A stretch of DNA of 30,470 nt from AA29 sp041481445 (GCA_041481445.1 JBGPBV010000072.1:1-30470); one strand, 5' to 3'. Shown: positions 14,518 through 22,853, counted from the first letter of the stretch. Program-made: numbers and translations. The notes: a model not told the origin generated them from the sequence alone.

Positions 14518-15936
14518 CTATGTACGATTGTCGGACAGATCGGCGGTCCGGCCCAGCTCCTCGAGCTTGCGGTAGAGCGTGTCCCGGGAGATGCCGAGCA
14601 ACTGTGCCGCACGGCGCTTGTTGCCCTGGGTCTGCCTCAGCGCCTCGTGGATGGCCCAGAGCTCCAGCTCGTCGAGACGGAGCGGTCCCGCCCGTGGCGA
14701 GCCGGCGACGCTCGGCTGGCCCCGGTGGCGGAGCCAGCCCCGCACGTCTTCCTGCCGGATGGCGGTGCGGCTCGCCGGAAGGGTGATGCTGATGCCTTCG
14801 AGCATGTTCTCGAGCTCACGGACGTTCCCCGGGAACGAGTAGCCCATCAATAGCTCGAGGGCCGGCGCGTCGATGCTGTCCACGCGGGCGATCCCGCGCT
14901 CCCTGATCCGGGCGAGGAAGAAGGCGACGAGCAGCGGGAGATCGTCGACGCGCTCGCGGAGTGGCGGCAACTCGATGACGAGGACGGAGAGCCGGAAGAA
15001 GAGGTCCTGCCGCATGCCGCCCCCTCCCAGGGCGGCCAGCGCGCGGTTGCTGGCGGCGATGATCCGCACGTCCACCTTTCGGCTGTCGAGACCTCCGATG
15101 GGCCGGACCTCCCCGTCCTGGAGCACCCGCAGCAGCTTGGCTTGCGACTCGGCGGGCAGGTCGCTGATCTCGTCCAGGAACAAGCTGCCGCCGTGGGCGC
15201 TGACGAAGAGTCCGGCGTGATCGGTCTGGGCACCCGAGAACGCTCCCCGTCGATGTCCGAACAACTCGCTCTCCACCAGGTCCCGGGGCAGGGCCGCGCA
15301 ATTGAGCGGGACGAAGGGCTTCCGGGCGCGGCGGCTGTTGGCGTGGATGGCCCGCGCCACCAGCTCCTTGCCGGTGCCGGTCTCTCCCACGATCAGGGTG
15401 GGGGTGTCACTGCGGGCCGCGGCCCGGGCGCGCTCGAAGATGGCGCGCATGCAGGAGGAGTGGCTGACGATGCGATCGAAGCCGTAGGTATCGGCCACCA
15501 GGCGGTGAAGGCTCTCCACGCGATCCCGGAGCTCGGCCGCATCCAGGATCCGCTCGACCTCCTTCTTGAGCAGGTCCTCCGAGTACGGCACCGGCACGAA
15601 GTCTTCGGCCCCGCGACGGATGGCGTCGGTGGCGAGCTTGATCGTGGGGTGAGAGGAGAGCACGAGCACGGCCAGATCCTGGCGCCGCTCCTTGAGGGCC
15701 GCCAACAACGCAAGCGCCGGACCTTCGGAGTCGACGTCGCCGATGATGACGAGACGCAAGGCCGGCCGGCGATCCAGCAGGTCGAGGACGCCCTGCTGGC
15801 GTTCGGTGGTGACCTCGGTCGGGTGCTCGTCGAGGAGAGCGGCCAGCCGGCCGGCCAGCGCGTCGTCCTCGGTGGCCACGAGGATCCGCGGCTCCGACCG
15901 ATCGGCCCGGCCAACCGGAAACCCTGAGGGTTCCAC
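14518..15936 (-). CDS. NtrC-type sigma-54 enhancer-binding response regulator
   Basis: Transcription activator of 472 residues. Domains: receiver-like (about 16-132), AAA+ sigma-54 interaction (about 155-385), Fis-type helix-turn-helix (about 425-462, GNKRRAAQLLGISRDTLYRK). Walker A is GETGTGK (184-190), Walker B SLFLDE (251-256), and the sigma-54 contact loop is GAFSGA (231-236) rather than GAFTGA. The receiver keeps acidic residues (Asp24, Asp25) and an Asp at 67, but the conserved Lys is replaced by Val116 (DFVPVPYS), so phosphorylation may be lost or atypical. The start is a GTG without a clear Shine-Dalgarno and is uncertain. No sensor kinase gene is adjacent. Two palindromes and a sigma-54 promoter lie between it and the cytochrome operon, which is the likely target. 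Confidence 0.93.
   Translation of the reverse strand: MEPSGFPVGRADRSEPRILVATEDDALAGRLAALLDEHPTEVTTERQQGVLDLLDRRPALRLVIIGDVDSEGPALALLAALKERRQDLAVLVLSSHPTIKLATDAIRRGAEDFVPVPYSEDLLKKEVERILDAAELRDRVESLHRLVADTYGFDRIVSHSSCMRAIFERARAAARSDTPTLIVGETGTGKELVARAIHANSRRARKPFVPLNCAALPRDLVESELFGHRRGAFSGAQTDHAGLFVSAHGGSLFLDEISDLPAESQAKLLRVLQDGEVRPIGGLDSRKVDVRIIAASNRALAALGGGGMRQDLFFRLSVLVIELPPLRERVDDLPLLVAFFLARIRERGIARVDSIDAPALELLMGYSFPGNVRELENMLEGISITLPASRTAIRQEDVRGWLRHRGQPSVAGSPRAGPLRLDELELWAIHEALRQTQGNKRRAAQLLGISRDTLYRKLEELGRTADLSDNRT
14521..14537. promoter_or_regulatory. Distal upstream activator palindrome overlapping the regulator 3' end
   Basis: TGTACGATTGTCGGACA differs from the palindrome at 14463 by one arm position (and in the 3-base centre). 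Centre-to-centre spacing is 58 bases and the centre is about 171 bases upstream of the predicted start site. It lies inside the last codons of the sigma-54 activator gene, so the coding end doubles as an enhancer site. Confidence 0.7.
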
Positions 15937-16007
15937 GTGTAGAGAGAGGCTACGCCTGTCGCGCTGGAGCGGTCAAGGAACACCGGCCTCATCCGGTAGC
16001 GGGCGAG

Positions 16008-16796
16008 TCACCGCGGCTCTCGAAACATCTCGATGAAGGCCTCTCGGCACTGCCCCGCCGTGTTGACCTCGCGCGGGAAGGGGACGCGCATGCCGTGGAC
16101 GCGCTCGCCCGTCCGGAGGCGCACCTTGAAGCCGAGCCGGTCGACCGCCACCAGCGTGGCTTCATCGGGCGGCTCGCCGGCACCCGTGGACTCGCCGCCG
16201 AGCCCACGGAGATATGCGAGGAGGGCGCCGGCGTGGTCCTCGTTCATGTGCTGGAGGATCGATTCCGAAACGTCGGCGAGAGGATCCGGCTCCGCCGCCA
16301 TGTAGTCCGCGGCGTCGACCCAGCCCATGGCCCCGAAGCCTCCGACGAAATAGAGATCGGCGGGCTCGAGGCGCCAGAACCCGAAATCCTCGAAGTCGAC
16401 CCAGTAGCTCGCGCTGGCGTGCCACGCGAGGTAGGCGGCGCGTGCGCCGTCGATCTCGGCCAAGGGGACGGTACGCGCCTCGCCCATGAGGGTCAGGCGT
16501 CCGGCCGCGAGGGGATCGCCGGCGGTCGGTTGGGCCACGAGCAGGCTGGCGCGGGCGTCCGCCACCAGGTTCTGGGTGTGCATCGCCATCGAGCTGATGA
16601 GCATGAGTGGGCGTCCCCGCTCGTCCAGCGCATACGGCATGACGGAGGCGAACGGGTGCCCGGGATACTTGCGCGACAACGACGCCAGCGTCCCCGTGCG
16701 GCCGAGATGGGCCAGGGTGCGCGCGCGCTCGGCGTACGAGGGCTCCGGGACGGCGGGTGCGGTTGCGCCCGCGGGTGGTCCAGCGTGACGGTTCAT
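16008..16796 (-). CDS. HugZ-like protein: PNPOx FMN-binding fold plus DUF2470
   Basis: Cytoplasmic protein of 262 residues. Residues about 20-165 are a split-barrel pyridoxamine-phosphate-oxidase-like domain (LAHLGRTGTLASLSRKYPGH, SSMAMHTQNL, RLTLMGEA). Residues about 177-258 are DUF2470 (LQHMNEDHAGALLAY, DRLGFKVRLR, REAFIEM). This pair is found in HugZ-type heme-degrading proteins and in flavin-binding relatives of unknown activity. ATG at 16796 is chosen because the protein then begins just before the conserved domain; the reading frame is open further upstream, and the Shine-Dalgarno is weak (GGCGGG). It sits upstream of and in the same direction as the sigma-54 regulator, 71 bases apart. 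A role in heme handling beside a heme-rich operon is attractive but unproved. Confidence 0.85.
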   Translation of the reverse strand: MNRHAGPPAGATAPAVPEPSYAERARTLAHLGRTGTLASLSRKYPGHPFASVMPYALDERGRPLMLISSMAMHTQNLVADARASLLVAQPTAGDPLAAGRLTLMGEARTVPLAEIDGARAAYLAWHASASYWVDFEDFGFWRLEPADLYFVGGFGAMGWVDAADYMAAEPDPLADVSESILQHMNEDHAGALLAYLRGLGGESTGAGEPPDEATLVAVDRLGFKVRLRTGERVHGMRVPFPREVNTAGQCREAFIEMFREPR

Positions 16797-16964
16797 CCCG
16801 CCATGGTACGCGTCGGCCTTCGCCTGCGCCTCTGCCACCTCCGGCGCGATCGACGGCACGGCTGAAGCCGGGGGGATTTGAACCGGGTGCTCCGCGCGTG
16901 CGAAGCCGTGCGCCAGGAACGAGACGACATGAACCATTCGTGTGTCACCAGGGCGCGCGCCGGG

Positions 16965-16981
16965 ACGTACCATTCGGCTGA
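16965..16981 (+). promoter_or_regulatory. Conserved upstream element before paralog 2
   Basis: ACGTACCATTCGGCTGA matches 902-919 upstream of paralog 1 almost exactly. A partial copy, ACCATTCG, also occurs at 16933-16940. The 200-base divergent region 16797-16996 holds this element, the start region of the HugZ-like gene, and nothing else recognisable. Confidence 0.35.
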
Positions 16982-16996
16982 GTGGAGGAGTGCTCC

Positions 16997-18838
16997 ATGA
17001 AGAGGGGATGGCTGGTGTTGTTGATCGTTGGGGCAAGCGCGATGCCGGCCTTTGCGCAAGCGCCGTCTGGAAGCGAGTTCCTGGTCAACGCGTACACGAC
17101 GGGTGCTCAGCAGTATCCCGCGGTCGCCTCCGACGCGAGCGGGGCCTTCGTCGTCGTCTGGTCGAGTGTCGGGCAGGATGGGAGCAGTAACGGCGTCTTC
17201 GGCCGGCGCTTCAACGCTTCCGGTGACCCGGTGGGAGGCGAGTTCCCGATCAACACCTACACGATGAGCTTCCAGTCCTTCCCTGCCGTCGCCTCGGCCC
17301 CAAGCGGGAACTTCGTCGTCGTCTGGGGAAGCTTCGGCCAGGATGGAAGCAGCTACGGGGTCTTCGGCAAGCGCTTCACCTCTTCCGGTCTCCAGGGAAG
17401 CGAGTTCAGGGTCAACAGCTACATCACGAGCAACCAGTATTCCCCCTCCGTGACCGTGGACGGGAGCGGGAACTTCGTCGTCGTCTGGACGAGTACCGGG
17501 CAGGATGGGAGCAGCATGGGAATCTTCGGCCAGCGCTTCGACGCTTCGGGTGTCCCGCAGGGAAGCGAGTTCCAGGTCAACTCCTACACGACGAGCATCC
17601 AACAACACCCGACCGTTGCCTCGGACGCAAGCGGGAACTTCGTCGTCGTCTGGCAAGGTGACGGCCAGGATGGAAGCAGTTTCGGGATCTTCGGCCGGCG
17701 CTTCAACTCTTCGGGTGTCCCCCAGGGAAGCGAGTTCCAGGTCAACTCCTACACGACGGGCAACCAGATATACGCGGCCGTCAGTTCGGACGTGAACGGG
17801 AACTTCGTCGTCGTCTGGCACAGTTACGGCGACGGCAACGTAGTCGGCATCTTCGGCCAGCGCTTCGACGCCTCCGGAGCGCCCCAGGGAGGGGAGTTCC
17901 TGGTCAACTCCTATACGACGAACTCGCAAATGCGGCCGTCCGTGACCTTGGACGGGAGCGGGAACTTCGTCGTCGTCTGGACGAGTGCCGGGCAGGATGG
18001 GAGCGGTGCCGGCATCTCCGGCCAGCGCTTCAACGCTTCCGGCGTGCGCCAGGGAGGCGAGTTCAGGGTCAACACCTTCACCCCGGGCTATCAGGACCTC
18101 CCTCGTGTGGCCTCGGACGCGGACGGGGACTTCGTCGTGGTCTGGGACAGCAACGGCCAGGATGGGAGTGGTTCCGGCGTTTTCGGCCAGCGCTACGGCG
18201 ACATGATCTTCGAGGACGGCTTCGAGTCGGGCGACCTCAGCCGCTGGTCCTCGGCATCGACCGGCGGCTTCGACCTGAGCGTCGGCGGTGCCGCGGCCAT
18301 GGGCGGGACCAGCGCTGGCCTGGTGGCGTTCGTCAACGACACGACCAGCCTCTACGTCCAGGACGACTCGCCCAACTCCGAGGACCGCTACCGGGCCCGC
18401 TTCTACTTCGATCCCCACAGCTTCGACCCCGGGGAGGCGAGCGGCCACTTCCGCACCCGCATCTTCATCGCCTTCGACGACTCCAGCACCCGCCTGATCA
18501 CCCTGGTGCTGAAGCGGCAGAGCGGAGCCTACAACGTAGAGGCTCGCGTGCGCCTGGACGACGGCAGCCGAGCCGACACCGGGTTCTTCCCCATCACGAA
18601 CGGCCCCCACTTCTTCGAGTTCGAATGGATCCGCTCCAGCGCTCCCGCCGCCAGCGACGGATACTTCACGCTCCGCATCGACGGCGCCCCGGTCTCCGTG
18701 TTGACGCTGCTGAACGACGATGCCCACCCGGTGGACTTCGTGCGGATGGGGGCGATCGCCCTCAAGACGGGAGCGTCCGGGACGCTCCTCTTCGACCAAT
18801 TCGAGTCGCGCCGCCACGTGTTCATTGGCCCGGAGTAG
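16997..18838 (+). CDS. Secreted seven-repeat propeller-like protein, paralog 2 of 3
   Basis: Exported protein of 613 residues. Signal peptide 1-22 (MKRGWLVLLIVGASAMPAFA, then QA). Seven repeats of 50-55 residues at 25-402; here most units read GQDGSSxGIFGQRF and all are close to 55 residues, more regular than in paralog 1. Residues about 403-613 are the DGFESGD beta-rich domain. ATG at 16997 is preceded by GGAGGAG; an in-frame GTG at 16982 would add five residues and lose the signal-peptide alignment with paralog 3. Compared with paralogs 1 and 3 its C-terminal domain has distinctive changes (NDTTSLYVQDD, FDPHSFDPGE, FFEFEW, AIALKTGA). Function unknown. Confidence 0.86.
   Translation: MKRGWLVLLIVGASAMPAFAQAPSGSEFLVNAYTTGAQQYPAVASDASGAFVVVWSSVGQDGSSNGVFGRRFNASGDPVGGEFPINTYTMSFQSFPAVASAPSGNFVVVWGSFGQDGSSYGVFGKRFTSSGLQGSEFRVNSYITSNQYSPSVTVDGSGNFVVVWTSTGQDGSSMGIFGQRFDASGVPQGSEFQVNSYTTSIQQHPTVASDASGNFVVVWQGDGQDGSSFGIFGRRFNSSGVPQGSEFQVNSYTTGNQIYAAVSSDVNGNFVVVWHSYGDGNVVGIFGQRFDASGAPQGGEFLVNSYTTNSQMRPSVTLDGSGNFVVVWTSAGQDGSGAGISGQRFNASGVRQGGEFRVNTFTPGYQDLPRVASDADGDFVVVWDSNGQDGSGSGVFGQRYGDMIFEDGFESGDLSRWSSASTGGFDLSVGGAAAMGGTSAGLVAFVNDTTSLYVQDDSPNSEDRYRARFYFDPHSFDPGEASGHFRTRIFIAFDDSSTRLITLVLKRQSGAYNVEARVRLDDGSRADTGFFPITNGPHFFEFEWIRSSAPAASDGYFTLRIDGAPVSVLTLLNDDAHPVDFVRMGAIALKTGASGTLLFDQFESRRHVFIGPE
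17069..18202 (+). repeat. Seven in-frame ~165-bp repeats in paralog 2
   Basis: Units of 55, 54, 55, 55, 54, 55 and 50 residues by hand count, each with GxEFxVNxYTT and GNFVVVW. The fourth and fifth units have nearly identical beginnings (GSEFQVNSYTT), suggesting a more recent unit duplication or conversion. The fifth unit has lost the usual GQDGS and reads YGDGNVVGIF. Confidence 0.85.
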
Positions 18839-18918
18839 ACTCGGCCCGTCGCGGCCCGGTCCGAAGGCTGGCCCGCAGCGTCTTGCGCTTGAGCCCGAAG
18901 TAGTGGAGGGAGTGCTCC

Positions 18919-20763
18919 ATGAAGAGGGGATGGCTGGCGTTGTTGATCGTTGGGGCAAGCGCGATGCCAGCCTTTGCCCAAGCGCCGTCCGGAGGCGAGT
19001 TCCTGGTCAACACGTATACGACCGGTACCCAGGAGTATTCCGTTGTCGCCTCGGACGCGAGCGGAAACTTCGTCGTGGTCTGGCAGAGCACCGGCCAGGA
19101 CGGAAGCCTGGACGGCATCTTCGGCCGGCGCTTCCACGCGTCGGGTGCCGCTCTGGGAGGCGAATTCCCGATCAACACCTACACGACGGGCATCCAGTCC
19201 CGTCCTGCCGTCGCCTCCGATCCGAACGGGAACTTCGTCGTCGTCTGGACGAGTGCCGGGCAGGATGGGAGCGGTTCCGGCATCTTCGGCCAGCGCTTCA
19301 ACCCCTCCGGTCCCCAGGGAAGTGAGCTCCGGGTCAACACCTACACGACGGGCAATCAGAGGTTGCCGTCCGTGACCTTGGACGGGAGCGGCAACTTCGT
19401 CGTCGTCTGGACGAGCACCGGCCAGGACGGGAGTAACGACGGCATCTTCGGCCAGCGCTTCAACGCTTCCGGCGCGCGCCAGGGTGGCGAGTTCCAGGTC
19501 AACTCCTACACGACGGGCTACCAACAATTCCCGGCCGTGGCCTCGGACGCCAGCGGGAACTTCGTCGTGGTCTGGACGAGCAACGGCCAGAATGGGGGCG
19601 GCGGCGGCATCTTCGGCCAGCGCTTCAACGCTTCGGGTGTCCCCCAGGGAAGCGAGTTCAAGGTCAACTCCTACACCACCTACACCCAGGGCCTCGCGGC
19701 CGTCGTTTCGGACGCCACCGGGAACTTCGTGGTGGTGTGGCACGACTACGGCCAGGACGGAAGCCTCGGGGGCATCTTCGGCCAGCGCTTCGACGCCTCC
19801 GGAGCGCCCCAGGGAGGGGAGTTCCAAGTCAACTCCTATACGACGAGCTCGCAATCGGGTGCGTCCGTGGCCTCGGACGGGAGCGGGAACTTCGTCGTCG
19901 TCTGGACAAGCTTCGTGGAGGATGGGAGCGGTACCGGCATCTTCGCCCAGCGCTTCAACGCCTCCGGCGTGCGCCAGGGAGGCGAGTTCCGGGTCAACTC
20001 CTTCACGCTCGACTATCAATCTTTCGGGCGTGTCGCCGCGAGCCCCGACGGGGACTTCGTCGTCGCCTGGACGAGCGAGGGCCAGGACGCGAGCGGTTCC
20101 GGCATCGTCGGCCAGCGCTACGGCGACATCATCTTCGAGGACGGCTTCGAGTCGGGCGACCTCAGCCGCTGGTCCTCGGCCTCCACCGGCGGCTTCGACC
20201 TGACCGTCAGTGGGGCAGCGGCCATGGCCGGGACCAGCGCCGGCCTGGTGGCGTTCGTCAACGACACGGGCAGCCTCTTCGTCCAGGACGACTCGCCCAA
20301 CTCCGAGGACCGCTACCGCGCCCGCTTCTACTTCGACCCCAACGGCTTCGATCCCGGGGAGGCCAGCGGCCACTTCCGCACGCGCATCTTCATCGCGCTC
20401 GACGACGCGAGCACCCGCCTGATCACCCTGGTGCTGAAGCGACAGAGCGGAGCCTACAGCGTCGAGGCTCGCGTGCGCCTGGACGACGGCAGCCGCGCCG
20501 ACACCGGATTCTTCCCCATCACGAACGGCCCCCACTTCCTCGAGTTCGACTGGCTCCGCTCCAGCGCTCCCGCCGCCAGCGATGGAGTCTTCACCCTCCG
20601 CATCGACGGCTCTCCCGTCTCCGTGCTGACGCTCCTGAACGACGATGCGCGCGCGGTGGACTTCGTTCGGATGGGCGCGATCGCCATCAAGACGGGAGCG
20701 TCCGGGACGCTCCTCTTCGACCAGTTCGAGTCGCGGCGCCATGTGTTCATCGGCCCTGAGTAG
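18919..20763 (+). CDS. Secreted seven-repeat propeller-like protein, paralog 3 of 3
   Basis: Exported protein of 614 residues, tandem copy of the preceding gene after an 80-base gap. The signal peptide is nearly identical (MKRGWLALLIVGASAMPAFA). Seven repeats at 25-403, then the DGFESGD beta-rich domain to the end (FIGPE, the same last residues as both other paralogs). The ribosome site GGAGGGAG and spacer TGCTCC match paralog 2. It shares LVAFVND, DSPNSED and LDDGSRAD with paralog 2, but NDTGSLFVQDD and FDPNGFDPGE with paralog 1, so paralogs 2 and 3 look like the younger pair and paralog 2 the faster-changing copy. No separate promoter was seen in the gap; it may be co-transcribed with paralog 2. 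Confidence 0.86.
   Translation: MKRGWLALLIVGASAMPAFAQAPSGGEFLVNTYTTGTQEYSVVASDASGNFVVVWQSTGQDGSLDGIFGRRFHASGAALGGEFPINTYTTGIQSRPAVASDPNGNFVVVWTSAGQDGSGSGIFGQRFNPSGPQGSELRVNTYTTGNQRLPSVTLDGSGNFVVVWTSTGQDGSNDGIFGQRFNASGARQGGEFQVNSYTTGYQQFPAVASDASGNFVVVWTSNGQNGGGGGIFGQRFNASGVPQGSEFKVNSYTTYTQGLAAVVSDATGNFVVVWHDYGQDGSLGGIFGQRFDASGAPQGGEFQVNSYTTSSQSGASVASDGSGNFVVVWTSFVEDGSGTGIFAQRFNASGVRQGGEFRVNSFTLDYQSFGRVAASPDGDFVVAWTSEGQDASGSGIVGQRYGDIIFEDGFESGDLSRWSSASTGGFDLTVSGAAAMAGTSAGLVAFVNDTGSLFVQDDSPNSEDRYRARFYFDPNGFDPGEASGHFRTRIFIALDDASTRLITLVLKRQSGAYSVEARVRLDDGSRADTGFFPITNGPHFLEFDWLRSSAPAASDGVFTLRIDGSPVSVLTLLNDDARAVDFVRMGAIAIKTGASGTLLFDQFESRRHVFIGPE
18991..20127 (+). repeat. Seven in-frame ~165-bp repeats in paralog 3
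   Basis: Units of 55, 54, 55, 55, 55, 55 and 50 residues by hand count. GNFVVVWTS recurs in most units. The second unit has the shortened junction SGPQ, as paralog 2 has SGLQ at the same place, which supports unit-by-unit colinearity of the two tandem genes rather than independent repeat expansion. Confidence 0.85.
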
Positions 20764-20785
20764 CGGAGGGACGTTGTCCGGGGAG

Positions 20786-22096
20786 ATGGATGACCCATCG
20801 GCGTACAATGTCGCCCTGTTCTCCGCCTTGGCGTTCGTCCTCCTGGCGACGGCGGGCCTCGCCGCCGCGGCTCCCGTCACCGTGGTCAAGGCCGGCGTCC
20901 TGATCGACGGCACGGGGGCATCGCCCCTCCACAACGCGGTCGTCGTCATCGAGGGCGAGCGGATCACGGCGGTGGGAGTGGGGCTGGCCACGCCGGCCGG
21001 AGCCCTGGTCCTCGATCTCTCGGACAGCACCGTGCTGCCCGGCTTCATCGACGCCCACACCCACATCAGCAACCCCCTCGTGAGCACGCCGGGGTGGGAA
21101 AACGCCTTGGGCCGTGAGACGGCGGTGGATGCCGTCCTCCGCGGCGCCTTCCATGCGCGTCAGACGCTCGAGGCCGGCTACACCACGATCCGGGAAGTGG
21201 GAGCGCGCGATTTCACCGACGTGTCGCTGCGGAACGCCATCCTCCGCGGCTGGATCGTCGGCCCGCGCATGCAGGTGGCGGCCCACGCCCTGAGCATCAC
21301 GGGGGGCCACTGCGACGAGAGCGGCTGGGTCCCCAACCTGCTCGGCCATGAGCCCGGCATCGCCGAGGGGATCGCCAACGGGCCGGACGAGATTCGCAGC
21401 GCGATCCGCTACCAGGTCAAGTATGGAGCCGACCTGATCAAGATCTGCGCGACCGGCGGCGTCATGTCCTTCGGTGACACCGCGGGCGCGCAGCAATACG
21501 ACGCGGAGGAGCTGAGGACGGCCGTCGAGACCGCCCACATGCTGGAGCGCAAGGTCGCCGCCCACGCCCACGGGACCGAAGGGATCAAGGCGGCAGTCAG
21601 GGCGGGAGTCGACTCGATCGAGCACGGCTCGCTGCTCGACGACGAGGGGGCGCGCCTCATGGCCCAGAAGCGCACCTTCCTGGTCTCGACGCTGATGGCC
21701 GGCGACGCCGTCGTTCGCATGGCCAAGGACGGACGCCTCACTGGAGCCTACGCGGCCAAGGCCATGGCCATCGGGCCGCACATGCCACAGTCGATCGCGC
21801 GCGCGGCCGCCGCCGGGGTCAGGATCGTCCTCGGTACAGACAACATCTTCGATCCCCACACCACCGACGCACGCGAGTTCGGCCTCCTGGTGGCGGCCGG
21901 TCTCACGCCGATGCAGGCGATCGTCGCCGGCACCAGCACCGCGGCCGAGCTACTCGGATGGGAGAAGGACGTCGGTTCGCTCGCCCCCGGCCACTACGCC
22001 GACATCGTGGCCGTCAAGGGGGACCCCCTCCGGGACGTCCGCGTCCTCGAGCAGGTCCACTTCGTGATGAAGGGCGGCGTCGTGGTGAAGCAATGA
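20786..22096 (+). CDS. Exported metal-dependent amidohydrolase (prolidase/imidazolonepropionase-like)
   Basis: Amidohydrolase-superfamily enzyme of 436 residues with an N-terminal hydrophobic signal (about 8-29, ending LAAAA), so it probably acts in the periplasm. Metal-site residues expected for the binuclear type are present: His91 and His93 (DAHTH), Lys219 as carbamylated Lys (LIKICATGG), His260 (AAHAHG), His280 (IEHGSL) and Asp352 (LGTDN). The closest family feel is the Xaa-Pro/Xaa-Arg dipeptidase-like group, which cleaves dipeptides; the substrate is not predictable here. Start: ATG at 20786, but the in-frame TTG at 20774 has GGAGGG nearby and would add four residues. It lies 22 bases after paralog 3 and 16 bases before the next gene, suggesting one transcript. 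Confidence 0.92.
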   Translation: MDDPSAYNVALFSALAFVLLATAGLAAAAPVTVVKAGVLIDGTGASPLHNAVVVIEGERITAVGVGLATPAGALVLDLSDSTVLPGFIDAHTHISNPLVSTPGWENALGRETAVDAVLRGAFHARQTLEAGYTTIREVGARDFTDVSLRNAILRGWIVGPRMQVAAHALSITGGHCDESGWVPNLLGHEPGIAEGIANGPDEIRSAIRYQVKYGADLIKICATGGVMSFGDTAGAQQYDAEELRTAVETAHMLERKVAAHAHGTEGIKAAVRAGVDSIEHGSLLDDEGARLMAQKRTFLVSTLMAGDAVVRMAKDGRLTGAYAAKAMAIGPHMPQSIARAAAAGVRIVLGTDNIFDPHTTDAREFGLLVAAGLTPMQAIVAGTSTAAELLGWEKDVGSLAPGHYADIVAVKGDPLRDVRVLEQVHFVMKGGVVVKQ

Positions 22097-22112
22097 GCGA
22101 TCGACCTCCAGG

Positions 22113-22853
22113 ATGCTCTCGGCCAGCGCGGGACTGATCGCCTTGCTCTTCAGTACGCCGCTGACCGATTTGCCGTCGCGCCCGGTCTGCCGGGATGCCC
22201 CTGCCTGCAACGTCGCCGGCACCCGTGCGCTGGGTTCCGGCCAGATGGCGGCCGCCGAGGCGGCCTTCGAGGCCCAGGTTCGCTTCGCGTGGTGCGCGGG
22301 CGAGACGGCGGAGCTCGTGCTGGCCCACAACAACCTTGCCCTCCTCGCCCTGCGTCGCGGCGAGCCGCTCCAGGCCCGTCTGTGGGCCGACGTGGCACTC
22401 AAGCTCGACTCCAGAAGCCCCGCGGCCCTCTACAACGCACGGCAGGCCGACGAGCGCGCGGCCCGCTTGCCCCCTGCCCAGGGAGTGACGGGAACCTATT
22501 GGTCTGGCGGGGGCGATTCACTGATCAACGAAGTGCGGGTCCAGGAGCTCGCGGGGAAGGGTATACGGTTCGAGCTCTGGGCCAGCGGGGCCTTCTCCTG
22601 CGTTGACATGGGGCATCACGAGGGCGGAGCTTCGGGGCGCGTGGTCCTGACCGGCCACGATGCGGTCTATGAGACGCAGTTGTTCCTCGAGCCCTGCCGC
22701 CTCCGCTTCTCGTTCGGGCCGGATGAGCTGACCCTCACCCAGGAGGGCTCTCCCGAGGACTGTGGCTTCGGCCAAAGGGTGTACGCGGACGGGACCTACC
22801 GTCGCACGAGCCGGCAGCCGCCCCACTTCACGCCTGGCGATTCAACGCCCTGA
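22113..22853 (+). CDS. Small TPR-like protein with a Cys-containing beta domain
   Basis: Protein of 246 residues, not assigned to a named family. The N-terminus is mildly hydrophobic (LIALLFSTPL) and could be a weak signal peptide. Residues about 33-120 look like TPR helices (AEAAFEAQVRF, LAHNNLALLALRRGEPLQAR, LWADVALKLDSRSPAALYNA). Residues about 123-235 form a beta-rich domain beginning GTYWSGGGDS and ending CGFGQRVYADGTYRR, with three Cys that could pair. The last motif resembles C-terminal modules of small secreted proteins. No good Shine-Dalgarno was seen; it may depend on translation of the amidohydrolase gene 16 bases upstream. The start is therefore uncertain. Confidence 0.7.
   Translation: MLSASAGLIALLFSTPLTDLPSRPVCRDAPACNVAGTRALGSGQMAAAEAAFEAQVRFAWCAGETAELVLAHNNLALLALRRGEPLQARLWADVALKLDSRSPAALYNARQADERAARLPPAQGVTGTYWSGGGDSLINEVRVQELAGKGIRFELWASGAFSCVDMGHHEGGASGRVVLTGHDAVYETQLFLEPCRLRFSFGPDELTLTQEGSPEDCGFGQRVYADGTYRRTSRQPPHFTPGDSTP

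Noticed and set aside
18529..21087. 852-residue minus-strand open frame opposite paralogs 2-3, plus similar long antisense frames at 996-2069, 2504-5275 and 16793-18958
   Set aside because: They mirror the repeat proteins and BNR protein; their apparent repeats (VEALAEDA...DDDEVPA) are just the complement of the sense repeats.
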